A DNA stretch of 64,000 nt. It comes from Zychaea mexicana (Eukaryota > Mucoromycota > Mucoromycetes > Mucorales > Lichtheimiaceae). Positions 48,569-61,409 of the stretch are shown piece by piece; within the stretch, counting starts at the first letter, position 1; each line of letters starts with the position of its first letter. The stretch is from NCBI RefSeq assembly GCF_025766255.1, contig NW_026516730.1, positions 124,001 through 188,000 of the forward strand. Direction: 5' to 3'. Below the pieces are notes generated by a model, which was not told the DNA's origin, searched no databases, and saw only the letters and a list, made by a program, of their open reading frames with translations. A program made the position numbers and the translations under genes.

Positions 48569-50207
48569 TTAAACTGTTGCTGCAGGTTTTCGTCTGCCGC
48601 CTCCAAATATGGACCAGAATTGCCATGGTTTCCGTCGTGCTGCAGCCTCGCTCGCAGCCTTTGCTGCCTTCTTCTGTCCTTCCAATGCTGCTAGTTGATC
48701 CAGCCGTTCTTTTGCAGGCTGGTAATCTTCTGCTGCTGCCAGTTTGTAGTATTCTGAAGCTACCGCAGAGTTTTGAGGCCATCCTTCACCTTTGAAGAAC
48801 CTGTTTCATAGTAATCTTAGTAATCTTTTTCCTTCTACATGGCAGTTCTAACTGTAAATCCCATTATTTCTTTGCTATTTACATTTCACCTAGCATGAAT
48901 CGCGCATAGTTTTGTGGGGCATCTTGTTGACTGGCAGCCTTCTGATAGTATTCAAATGATCGCATAAGGTCTTTGGGTACACCTAACCCGGAACGATACA
49001 TATCTCCCAAGCACGTTTGGCAGAATCCCAATCCAGAGGGCCATATATCGTCACCTTTCAGACACCATTCGTGCGCTTGTTCAAAGTCTCGCTTGATACG
49101 GGCGTTTGGAAGACCACCATAGTATACCCGTGACAGCGTTTCGATAGCAAGCGGGAATCCTTGTTCACCTGATTGAGTCAGCCAGAATATTGCCTGCCGA
49201 GCATCCTTTTTGTCGTGCAGCAAAATGTCTCCAACGATATACTGGCAGTACTGTTCACCCGTTGCCTCGGCGACCCGTCGTGCATAGCGATAGGCCTTCT
49301 CGCGGTCGCGCGGCACACCACCCTCTTCATTACCTTCATAATGTAGCCGTGCAAGGTCCGTGAGAGCTCGAGCATCGGATGCTGTTAAACGTCGCAGATT
49401 ATTTTCCTCGACTTGGTCGCTCGCTGCTTCTTCGTACAAGGATAGACTCTCTTGGATATCATGAACTCCGGGATACTTGAACGCATCCCCAAGAATCGAC
49501 GCCAGCTCCACACGAGCTCCGTTGTGTCCTGCGGATGCAGCTTTCTTCAAATACGCTACACCTTGCTCAACATCTCGTGGCAAGCCTACACCATCCAAGA
49601 GAACAAGGCCTACAAGATGACACATGGCTGGCGATCCCTCTTCCGCTCGTTTGAGAACTGTGTCGAAAAGATCGTCTTCCACTCCTTCAATGTAATTCGC
49701 CAGCGCGGATGATAATCGTCGATCAAAGACACTTCTCGCCCATATTTCTGCCTCCCGACTATCCTGGTGGAGCGCAGTAGTGTTTAAAAGAACCGTACTG
49801 AGTTTGATCTTTGCTTCAACGTCGCCCTAAAATAAGCGTTGCAGATACTCAGTAAAAGACTTGCTTGCTTGTTATTGCCGTTGTTTTCCCCCAACCCCAG
49901 CTTCACACCTTGTCTGCATATGAATATATGTATAGATTTCTTGCTTTCCCTTTCTGTCCATACCTTGGCGGCTCTAGTTCGAAGATACCTTAGCGCACAC
50001 TGGGCTAATTCAGACTGATTCGTTCTGCCGTCATCGTATAACGGATGCACAAAGTTGGTACCGTTGATGAGCTCTACAGCTGTTTTGAGGTCAATCGAAG
50101 TATGTTAAAAAGTGCATTTCTTGAAGGACGATCAGCGTACCGGTCCATAGAAACAGTTCTGATGAAACGCCTTTTGCTGAGGCAAGTTGTTCGAAATCTG
50201 AATCCAT
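48569..50207 (-). CDS. Sel1-repeat (HCP-like) protein
   Basis: Four exons (complement): 50207-50141, 50079-49964, 49826-48883, 48800-48569; 452 residues. Most of the protein is a solenoid of Sel1-like repeats with the typical pattern A-x2-G-x-Y-G-x-G-V-x-D-x-x-A-Y-Y-x-A-A. Examples are AMCHLVGLVLLDGVGLPRDV, EQGVAYLKKAASAGHNGARV, DMYRSGLGVPKDLMRSFEYY and FKGEGWPQNSAVASEYYKLA. The repeats form helical hairpins that bind other proteins. No transmembrane segment or catalytic domain is seen; a lysine/alanine-rich tail ends with PWQFWSIFGGGRRKP. Sel1 proteins in fungi serve in ERAD (Hrd3), chitin synthase activation (Chs4) and mitochondria; none of those can be assigned. The small first exon (67 nt) is supported by frame continuity into AVELINGTNFVHPLYDDG. 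Confidence 0.8.
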
Positions 50208-50843
50208 TATGCTCCACAAGCCAGCTTAAAATAAGGGTTGAAAAATTATTCTCTTAAAAAATGTATTCGAGCTTGTGCTACCCCACACGCAGGTCCCGGT
50301 GTTGAAATGTCAAGTAACACGATCAAACCGAGTTCTTTTTTTGACAATACAGATAAAATGAAACACATGTGATTGCTTCACACTACCGTCATCATGCTAT
50401 ACCACGTCTGTACGTGCATATGCTTTTATATTTTGGGATGTGGAAGAGGAAGACGCTATTTTATTTTGGCTCGCTAAAAAAGAAACAGATCATAAGAGAT
50501 AACGAGGAGCGCACACCAGTGCAATCAAGACAAGGTAATATCAAAGAGTGAATTTTAAGAGTGAGAAAGTATGTATATCTTTTTTTTTCTAGCAAGAATA
50601 GCAAGATTATTTACATTATTAGTAGAAAAATGTATAGGATGATGAAGAGTATAATACAACAGTAAATGCTATGTTTTAAATACTATATCGTTTCGTTTAC
50701 TGTGGTGGTGGTGTAGTAGCTGCCGTTCACTAGATTGCTGTTTGCTGTAGCTACCCCACTCCACCATATGTACGAAACTCTTTTTTTTTCTGTGCGCGTT
50801 TTTCTATCAATTTGTGGCAATAGATGAGACACATCCGGCCTTG
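50208..50843. other. Intergenic region between the Sel1-repeat gene and poly(A) polymerase gene
   Basis: 636 bp holding the promoter of the Sel1-repeat gene and the 3' flank of PAP1. No gene seen. Confidence 0.5.
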
Positions 50844-53200
<2,357 letters not shown>

Positions 53201-53698
53201 AACCTAAAGGAATATTCGCTAACGCAATAGAAAGTTGAGGTGAAAGGTGAATAAAAAAATAAAACTTGAAAGGAGCACAAAAAAGCGAAAGCGTGTGCCA
53301 ATCCCACGTGACTACTGTCTTCCTGCTGGTGATCGGCGTATTAACTTGCAGTTAATGCAAAAATTGATGTTGTGTGGCCAAGATTTCTACTATTACCGTC
53401 GTTTCCAGCTATTATAGCTTTTGTATAATATTAAACAGAAAGCAATTTGTCAGCCAGGAGCGATCTAATAATATACGTTTAATAAAAGCAATTTTTAAAT
53501 GTATGCATTCTAACGCCACTACGTTCGGTGAAGAAGGACATGCTTTGTACTACCAGGATTACATCAGCCTAAGATGTGAGGTGAAATAGTACAATTTTTA
53601 TAGGAGATGATGATACAAAATGCGTTGATGTACGTGTGTACATATAAATAAAATAATGATGCTGTTTTAAAGAGAATTGGCAAGAAAAACCGCAGCTA
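53201..53698. other. Intergenic region between PAP1 and the mannosyltransferase
   Basis: 498 bp holding the PAP1 promoter and the 3' flank of the GT15 gene. No gene seen. Confidence 0.5.
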
Positions 53699-55266
53699 CT
53701 AATCCAATAATGCACGATTGTATTGCTTGAGACAACTGCCTTTTTCGTAGTCATCCCAAACAAAAGAGTCATGGTTGCATGAGCACTTTTGGAGTACTTG
53801 CTCATCGGCAGGACAATGTAATACGTCTATGATAAAATTCTTTTCAGCAAGAATAACAATAACGTAATATATAAGCATAAAGCCCCTGTTTTGGCTTTGG
53901 AAAAAGTACCTGTATGACGGTAGCCCATGTCATGGAAGAAATGGAATTCGTCTTTTCGTAGCAACATGGCTGCTGCTATTGAGTGGACTGGAGCATCGCC
54001 CCATCTACATAGACGTGTAGTGATGTGTTACTATATGTGAGCATAATGTAATGTCTCTTTTCTACCTGTCTCAAATAAAAAGGTACCTTTCATAAAAGAA
54101 CCCTCCTGATTCATCCAGATAGTTAAAAAATTTCAAGTACTCGCTGGATCTCCATAGATCCAATGAGGCGATCTCAAAATTAGTCCAGAAATGGCATGAA
54201 TTGTATGACTCGCCATCATCATCCGTAATAAACTTCCACAAGCTCTTTTCCTTGGGTGGGAACTGGCTTACAATCTCAGGATGTTCACGTCGAAAGTTCA
54301 GTACAGTGTCCCAGAGGCTCGGGATCGTTTTCATGAATTCCACAAATGTAAGGGTAAATGCTTTTTGTATGATAAACCATACATTGATGTGAGACAGAGT
54401 ACTGATGTTTTGTGTAACGTATATTTCAGACCGTGCGTGTCATATTGCTCCCGCGTCTATTCACTGTCAACAGGTTACCATGCTCATCCCCAACCCGGAC
54501 AAACTTACCATACTTCTTGCCATTATTCCGCATGAATTTAAATACATCATAGTCGATATCACATAAAAAATCAACGTTTGGCTCGATGCGCCAATAATAG
54601 TCGTACTTGTCCAAGAGTGGATGTCGAAAGAAGAATCCGCTTTGAAATCTATACTCACACATAAGTTAGCATCCGTCTAAATAGCACTGGAAACAAGTCT
54701 CTGACCATGATCCTCCTTTTCCTAGCATGTGCCATAATTCTTAATGCCGTATGGTTTGCAGCACCATAATCATACCTGCACATGTGTCTGTAACTCTCAG
54801 AATCTGCATACGGAACCTGTGTTTCCACCATCTCCTTTCGTCGCTCAGCTGCAAAGCTTTGATTGATGAACTTTGGGTATCCCCACATTTGCTCGTCGAG
54901 CTTTCCATAGAACTTTTCAGCTGTGCCCAAGCTTTTGGTATTTTCGATAAACTCGGCCGAAAAGTCGTCGTCATTCAAGAACACGTATGGGTAATTGTAC
55001 TTGTGGTTGAATGTCTTTTCCATTTGATCGATCGATGACTTGATTCCGTCCAGCTCACTATTCCGGACCAAAATGACAAAGCATGCGCTAACTGGGTCAT
55101 CCGTGTTGAAATGGCGTTGTGGTTCCTGGTAGTCATTCCAGACTTCGAGTAACCCGGTCGGGACAGCGAAATAATAAAAGGATAATAATATTAATATAAG
55201 CGCCACGGAGAATAGGAATAGCAGGACTGGTGTCGACCGCCGTGCGTTGAAGCTCGGGATAAACAT
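53699..55266 (-). CDS. Golgi alpha-1,2-mannosyltransferase, GT15 (Kre2/Mnt1/Ktr) family
   Basis: Five exons (complement): 55266-54776, 54648-54509, 54360-54087, 54004-53910, 53826-53699; 375 residues. It is a type II Golgi protein: short cytosolic tail, membrane anchor at about residues 13-34, a stem, then the catalytic domain. GT15 marks include [104 protein letters not shown] and FFHDMGYRH, then a Cys-rich end. The family transfers mannose from GDP-Man to N- and O-linked glycans and is restricted to fungi. The first ATG at the anchor is chosen; an upstream TTG-started frame is not credible. Exon joins were set by conservation (MCRFQSGFF and [12 protein letters not shown]). Confidence 0.94.
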
Positions 55267-57787
55267 TGGCACTGTGTATGTTTGTTTGTTGTTGTTGTTG
55301 GCTACTAACAACAAAAGGAAAGGAAAGGAAAAGAAAGGGAAACTGTTTCAAAGACTCAAGTCGAGTGCAAAAGGGTTAAGGATATAATGTTACACAGTAG
55401 AAGTTTCCAATACCGCCTAGTGTTTTTAGTTGTATCGTCGTCAACGGGGCATCTATTATACACAAAAGGAACATCCGAATTAATGTTTTGTCATGCAGAT
55501 CCGATGCATTGCTTGAATTAGGGCATGCAGGATGTGCACATGTAGGGTGGAATCTCACCACCATTCTTTTGCGGGGAAGGATGTCATATCGTATAGTGTA
55601 TAATATGGCGGGGACGATTATTGATTTTTTTTTTGGTCTTAGCACAGTGGCTTGATCGCCGACCTGTTTTCCAATTATTCTTTGATCGTCGGTAGCACCG
55701 GGGCATTGCTGCCTGAGCACTATGTATAACATAATGGCGGGGTCGGAGAAGTCGGATGAGAAACAATGCATGCACGAGCGCTTTTGCTTCACTCCGTACT
55801 AAAATTTGTAATAAAAACAACGTTCAACTAGCAGAATTGGTATCAAGTAGTTATGAGAGTTCGTCTGTAAGAAATAGTACTAAAGATTGGCCTAATCTAT
55901 TCAGATAATCAAATAGCTTGTTATTCTATTGTATGTCTTAAACTGGTTCGACGTGGAGATGAAACATCAAGTAGAGCTTGGTAAAAAAAAAAGCACTAGT
56001 GTTTTAAGGAACTGTCAGCAGCACAAATCTTCACGCTAGTAGGATACTCGGTGGAAAGTATGCAGCCATTCGTTAAAATCCGAAAAGATACCAATTGCCG
56101 TTTGTTGCCGTTTGTTGCCGTTTGTTGCCGTTAAGTTGCCGTCAGTAGCCGTTAGCTGCCGTTAGTAGCCTTTCGGACACCCAAAACAACCTTCCAAGAC
56201 TTTATAAAGTTTCAAAAGGCCTGAACGGAAACCTGAGCGATCGCCCTCGTTGCAGCTGAAGCGGTGTCACGCATTGTAAACAATGGTTGAAGCTTTGTTG
56301 TTGCGTAGCTCGACTGACTATAAACGAGATAACCAGATGAGTATTTCCTCTACTATATTGATCTAGTCTTTTGAGCTTCTATCGTTACTGATTGACCTCT
56401 GCAAATTAGATTGGTAATTCCTTCCTGTCGCCTGTGGTATATGCCCTTTTAATGTCGCTTGTTCCAGAGCCGCCATATCACACCCCATAGTGTCGCGAAC
56501 CTATTTAACAGCAATATACAACTTTTTTTCTAATTCTTGTGCCACGCATTAGGTTGACCCTCTGGGATAGTCCAATTCAACGACGTTGTTGCTGTGGTGA
56601 ACCACATTAATACACTGCTTAAGATATCAACAATAAGATATTCGGTTAAACATTATAGCACACACGTATGAACACTACGGCATTTCGGCTAAACACTATT
56701 GAATAAAATCTCTCACTCAAATGATCCACCTTACGTGAACAGGACAATGAACCTATCAACAGGTACCTCGGCCATTACATCAGCTAACGCCGGTTTCAAA
56801 GATGTGCCCGATTAACATAGCGACTTCAATAGAAGTTCTGATACGTCCTTGATCCATCCTCTATCACATAGTTTATCCATTAGTCGGATGAATTGATATC
56901 GCCGTCTTAATAGCTAGAATATAAAAGAGCTTTATCTTTTGTTGGAATAAAACATCATCTCAAAGATACTTAATCTTGTCCCTTATTATCTTTATTAAAG
57001 CTCTATCATCACAGTTGCTGCTGTGCTGTAAACTATCTTTTGTGCTTGAGCCTTGTCATCTTTATTATATACTTTCCTTGTTTTTCACAACACGGTCGCA
57101 GACAATATTGAATTTGCGTTGCCATATATTTGCCACATATCCATATGTTTTGACATCATGCTTTTTATAATCGCACCTTATTATTCGATCTTGATAGACC
57201 TCGTCGACGGGAAATTCATATTGTCACACCCTTCCGGACACCATGGATGCGATGGCATCATTCCATGAGCTTTCTGTATTTCCATCTAATGGTCGGAGAA
57301 AACCTAGGCATAACTTTAACTTTCCTTTTCGAAATCATTACTCGATACCAGAACTGATAATGGTCGTCCTCAAGAGGAAACTCTGGCTTGTAAATAGTCA
57401 AACTATATGATATCATATAAAGTATATAAAGAACCAGATATTGATATAAAGATTATTGTTTTTTTTTAGAAAAAGTCCCAGTGAGCCCAGCCTCATTTGC
57501 TGGCGATGCTGTGAATTTTATCTTACAACAATCTAGCTCCTCCACCAGAGGTCACTAATCCTGGGAAACAGCGTCGGAGTCAGCAACTTCGCCGAGCTCG
57601 CTTCACTCCACACAACGGTGACTTTGACGCCCTCAGGATTGGGTGGATAAGTCTTTGGGTCGTCAAGACTTCGAGTCAAAAATGGCTTTAAGCCTAAAGA
57701 CTGATGACCTCACTTCGTCTGTGACCCTATCTCTGGCCAGGCTTGGTTCTATATCAAGTGTAGAAGGTGGTGGCTGCGAAGCGAAAA
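55267..57787. other. Repeat-bearing intergenic region upstream of the mannosyltransferase
   Basis: No gene supported. A 138-codon minus-strand ORF (55376-55792) has no recognisable domain. A 10-bp tandem array lies at 56095-56170. The remainder is AT-rich. Confidence 0.5.
56095..56170. repeat. Tandem array with a 10-bp period (TTGCCGTTTG-type)
   Basis: About seven and a half units. The first copies are identical (TTGCCGTTTG) and the later ones drift to forms such as TTGCCGTCAG and TAGCCGTTAG. Confidence 0.85.
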
Positions 57788-58666
57788 GGGAACTGATACG
57801 GGCACGACAAGCTCTAATAATAATTATGATATATTACACAGAGCAGCATAATAGCTGACACTCTTGTGTTAATTATAGCAGATGGGTGGTGTCGTGCCCG
57901 TTAGAAGCACAGCGCGTATGTATTATGTAAGAAGACAATTCGATGACATATGTAGGAGGGACGCGTCGTGCCCGTAAGAAGCATTGAGTTCTTGTTCTTA
58001 TTTATAAGTCTTCTGTTCAAACTTGCTCATAGATCACAGCCAGATTTTAATAAATCAAAGAATTCTGCAGTACAGTGTAAAATTACTTGATATAGGATAT
58101 TCCATACTATTTCTACATAGAAACGAAAAAGTTTCATAGATATTTGCCCAGCAAACGTTTATACTATATAAATATGTACGTCAAGAAGAAGTATGTTATC
58201 AAGCTGACAGCTGCATTTGGTATAAATTAAAACCATTGAGAGACAAAAGAAATCTATGTAGAGGAAAATTAGAGAAGATATTTATGATGGTTCAAAATGT
58301 AAAAAAGAGAAATGCAAGAGAGAAACCTTTCTATGTAGCGCTGTGAATGTGTGAAATATTAAGTATAGTGGAAGCGCTCCTGTACAAAAACGTGCTAAAG
58401 AATAAAACAAGGCAAGTTTCTACATACGTCTTCAAAATTTCCTCCTTACGGGCACGACGCGTCCCACCTACATATGTCATCGAACTGTCTTCTTACATAA
58501 TACATACGCGCTGTGCTTCTTACGGGCACGACACCACCCATCTGCTATAATTAACACAAGAGTGTCAGCTATTATGCTGCTCTGTGTAATATATCATAAT
58601 TATTATTAGAGCTTGTCGTGCCCCGAACAAATAAGGAAATAACTTGTCGTGCCCGTATCAATTCCC
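57788..58666. mobile_element. Non-autonomous Mutator-type (MULE) element with long inverted repeats
   Basis: An 879-bp element flanked by a perfect 9-bp direct duplication AAGCGAAAA (57779-57787 and 58667-58675), the length made by Mutator-like transposases. The ends are inverted repeats (57788 onward and 58666 inward) with GGGAA, one mismatch, then TGATACGGGCACGACAAG. The inverted arms extend to about 57980 and 58446, roughly 190-220 bp each and almost identical. The right arm has an extra segment of about 30 bp beside a second GGGCACGAC unit. The middle (57981-58445) is AT-rich with no transposase frame. Confidence 0.85.
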
Positions 58667-58675
58667 AAGCGAAAA

Positions 58676-59753
58676 GGATGTTGCCTACTCCTCCAGGGAA
58701 ACCACACGAGCCATTTGTCAGATAACCTGGCGTACGATAAGTCTTCAGAGAAAGACATACTGTTTTACAGTAAATAAAAAGAACAGCAACGACAAAACAA
58801 CGTTGCCAATACGTATGGTGAGCACGACATCATAGCTCTCATACCAAAGCTGAGATAAGGAGCCCGAGTTCTTTTTTTCAAATTGACTGGAGAGATGCAG
58901 TCCTGACAGAGACTTGTAAAACATTGGTACATGATTCGAACATCCGTCTAGCTCGTTCAAAATTGTATGTGGCTATCACCCAACATAAAATTTGAATCCC
59001 TTCCTCCTATTCAGATATGATAAACCTTGTGGCTAATCTGAGTAACTCGCTCATGACGGCCAAAAAATGTGACAAACGTTCAGAATATGTCTTTGAAACT
59101 TTCAGCCCGAGTTGCTACATAATTGTTAGGAAGACTTGGACAGCAGAACAAACTGTGCACTATATGAAACAAAACATCGTTGAGCTGGACGGCAGTCAAG
59201 GTTAGCAACCATGTGGTGTTTGCCGTATAAACACGCTATCCCTGACGTACCGCAAACAAGCAATTTTCTACATATAGGATGCTCATACAAAATTCAATTG
59301 TTTTGATAAGCCAATTCGATTTGTCCATTAAATATAGCACTTTTATCAACCTTAGCAAGCACTCGTTTGTCCTCCGACTGCTATCTCTCTATTGGTTCTT
59401 TCAGTCACTCCGTCAACCTACGCAACTATTCATTATGTACTAAAGTCAATTTCTACTTTTTATTATAAATTCTTTCCCCTTTCCTTTAACAGATATGACG
59501 GACTTTTTCAAGCTAAAAATCTTCTACTTGAGATGATTGGATGTCAATTCGTTTCAACGAAATGTGAATTACTGCTCGAAGGCTTTCGAACTTGGTATGA
59601 TGTATCATTCTACTTGATTTATCAACCGGTGATTATCAGGGTTTGAATTTAATTTCACACGCTTCAAAATCATGCAAAATATATATATTAACAGATAAAC
59701 ACACCAGCACAATATTACTGCCTTTTTAACCATCTGTTCGCACCACAAAACTC
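58676..59753. other. Intergenic region upstream of the F-box gene
   Basis: About 1.1 kb, AT-rich. Only short chance ORFs. The F-box gene promoter should be within the last few hundred bases. Confidence 0.5.
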
Positions 59754-61187
59754 ATGTCTTCTTTTACACTGCTTAAAAACGTGTACGACTATGTGTTGAG
59801 CGCCTTCAGCAGCTTGACGATAGACCATCAAAAACAGCTGGATTTCGAGCAACGGCAGCGTGACAACATCGGACGACTTCCCAATGAGGTCTTGATGGAT
59901 ATCACAAAACACCTATCGGGAGGAGACTGCGCAAGATGCATGTATGTCTGCAAGTCATGGTTCGCCCGGTTTTTTGGAGTGACATACAATCAAATCGAGT
60001 TTACCGATCGTCATCAAATCCAGTCTTTCAACTGGATCGTCCAGTATGCTGCAACGCAGTTCCCGGATGTCACAATCTTGACAGTATCTGTTGCAAAAGT
60101 TGCCTTCAAGGGGAATGCTCTTTCTTGCGAAAGAGTAAACGGCTTTAGCGACTTTTGGAAGATTATCAACGTCTGTCAAAATATTGTAACACTGACGATA
60201 TCTTGGCAGCAGCTTTATCTTTTCGTTGGGGTGCGAAAAAATAGGATACTGCAGCATCTTGGGCAACTTCGTCATTTGCATATTCGAAAGGTGGCAATGC
60301 CATATCCGCAGCCATGGTCAGTATCAGTCCCACAATTTCCTGTGTACAGCAGATACGCAACGTCTACGTCATCATCAAGTACATTCATCGAACAGTGGAA
60401 GTACATCCAGCAGCTAGTGAATCACACGCCAATGCTCGAAAGCCTCACGGTAGCGTTCAACAACGGCAGCCGATGGGTCAGCGAGGAAAATCTGGACACT
60501 ATCTCGCGGTTGTGCTCCCATTTACAGCATCTGCACCTTGAAAATGCAGCGCTCTTTGTGGCAGGGGAAATAGCCCACGGTCGTGTCAGCGAGCAGCAGC
60601 GACTTTATTCGGCTGAACAGATGAAACTACAGCACTTGCACTTGAAAAAGCCTGTATTTTACAATTCACAGCAGCTGAACTCCTTCTATCGTTATCTTAC
60701 GCATGCATATTCGAAACTGTCGACGCTTACCATGTATGAAGTCCGCCTGCTAAATGAAACCCCAAGCGCTTCCATTACGGATTCTACTACGGCAACAAGC
60801 GCCTGGACAACGGATCTCAAACAACTTACAGTGAAAGGAATCAGGACAGAAGAAGTATCCTCTTTTTGCGATATGATGATCCGAGAAATTGGCTTGAACA
60901 GCAGTTTCACCCAGCTTAATATTGGTGGAGCATACAAGAACCCCCGGAAGGTGCGAACAATCACGGTAGATGTGGCGTGGATCCTACAAGCTTGTCCACA
61001 CCTTAGATTGCTTACCATGAGCTATGTTGCACTCTATTGCTCTGGCGAACAAGGAGACGACCTATCATTACGCAATGCTTCCGGCTGTCTTTTTCGTCAG
61101 GGTGATATTTTCAACCATCTTGCGTTGGAACGTCAGTCAAGCACCTCAGCTTGGCAGGTTCAATCGTCCAATCAGTTGTCCAAGTAG
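59754..61187 (+). CDS. F-box protein with leucine-rich C-terminal region, intronless
   Basis: A single frame of 477 codons. The F-box is at about residues 39-75 (NIGRLPNEVLMDITKHLSGG, then CARCMYVCKSWFARFF). A long region follows with irregular leucine-rich repeats such as LRHLHIRKVAMPYPQPW, LESLTVAFNNGSRWVSEENL, LCSHLQHLHLENAALFV, LQHLHLKKPVF, LSTLTMYEVRL and LRLLTMSYVALYC. F-box proteins of this class bind Skp1 in an SCF ubiquitin ligase and use the repeats to hold substrate; the substrate is unknown. The ATG at 59754 is the first in frame. Large families of such intronless F-box genes are common in early-diverging fungi. Confidence 0.85.
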   Translation: MSSFTLLKNVYDYVLSAFSSLTIDHQKQLDFEQRQRDNIGRLPNEVLMDITKHLSGGDCARCMYVCKSWFARFFGVTYNQIEFTDRHQIQSFNWIVQYAATQFPDVTILTVSVAKVAFKGNALSCERVNGFSDFWKIINVCQNIVTLTISWQQLYLFVGVRKNRILQHLGQLRHLHIRKVAMPYPQPWSVSVPQFPVYSRYATSTSSSSTFIEQWKYIQQLVNHTPMLESLTVAFNNGSRWVSEENLDTISRLCSHLQHLHLENAALFVAGEIAHGRVSEQQRLYSAEQMKLQHLHLKKPVFYNSQQLNSFYRYLTHAYSKLSTLTMYEVRLLNETPSASITDSTTATSAWTTDLKQLTVKGIRTEEVSSFCDMMIREIGLNSSFTQLNIGGAYKNPRKVRTITVDVAWILQACPHLRLLTMSYVALYCSGEQGDDLSLRNASGCLFRQGDIFNHLALERQSSTSAWQVQSSNQLSK

Positions 61188-61409
61188 CAAACACGCCACT
61201 GTGTCATTGAACGTAGATATCATTACACTTTAGTGCACCTCTAGTGCTCTTTCCAACTTAATGCTCCCAGAAAAGTAATAAATAAGCTTACAAGTGATAC
61301 AAAGGATATTTATATTATGTATATAGATAGAAAAAGAAAAAGGAAAAGGGAAAACAAACAACAAACGAGGACTATGTACATTTAGATTTATAGATCATCA
61401 ATCATCAAT

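Noticed and set aside
55376..55792. 138-codon minus-strand ORF upstream of the mannosyltransferase
   Set aside because: Composition is not protein-like, no domain is visible, and it lies in repeat-bearing intergenic DNA. Kept only as a note.
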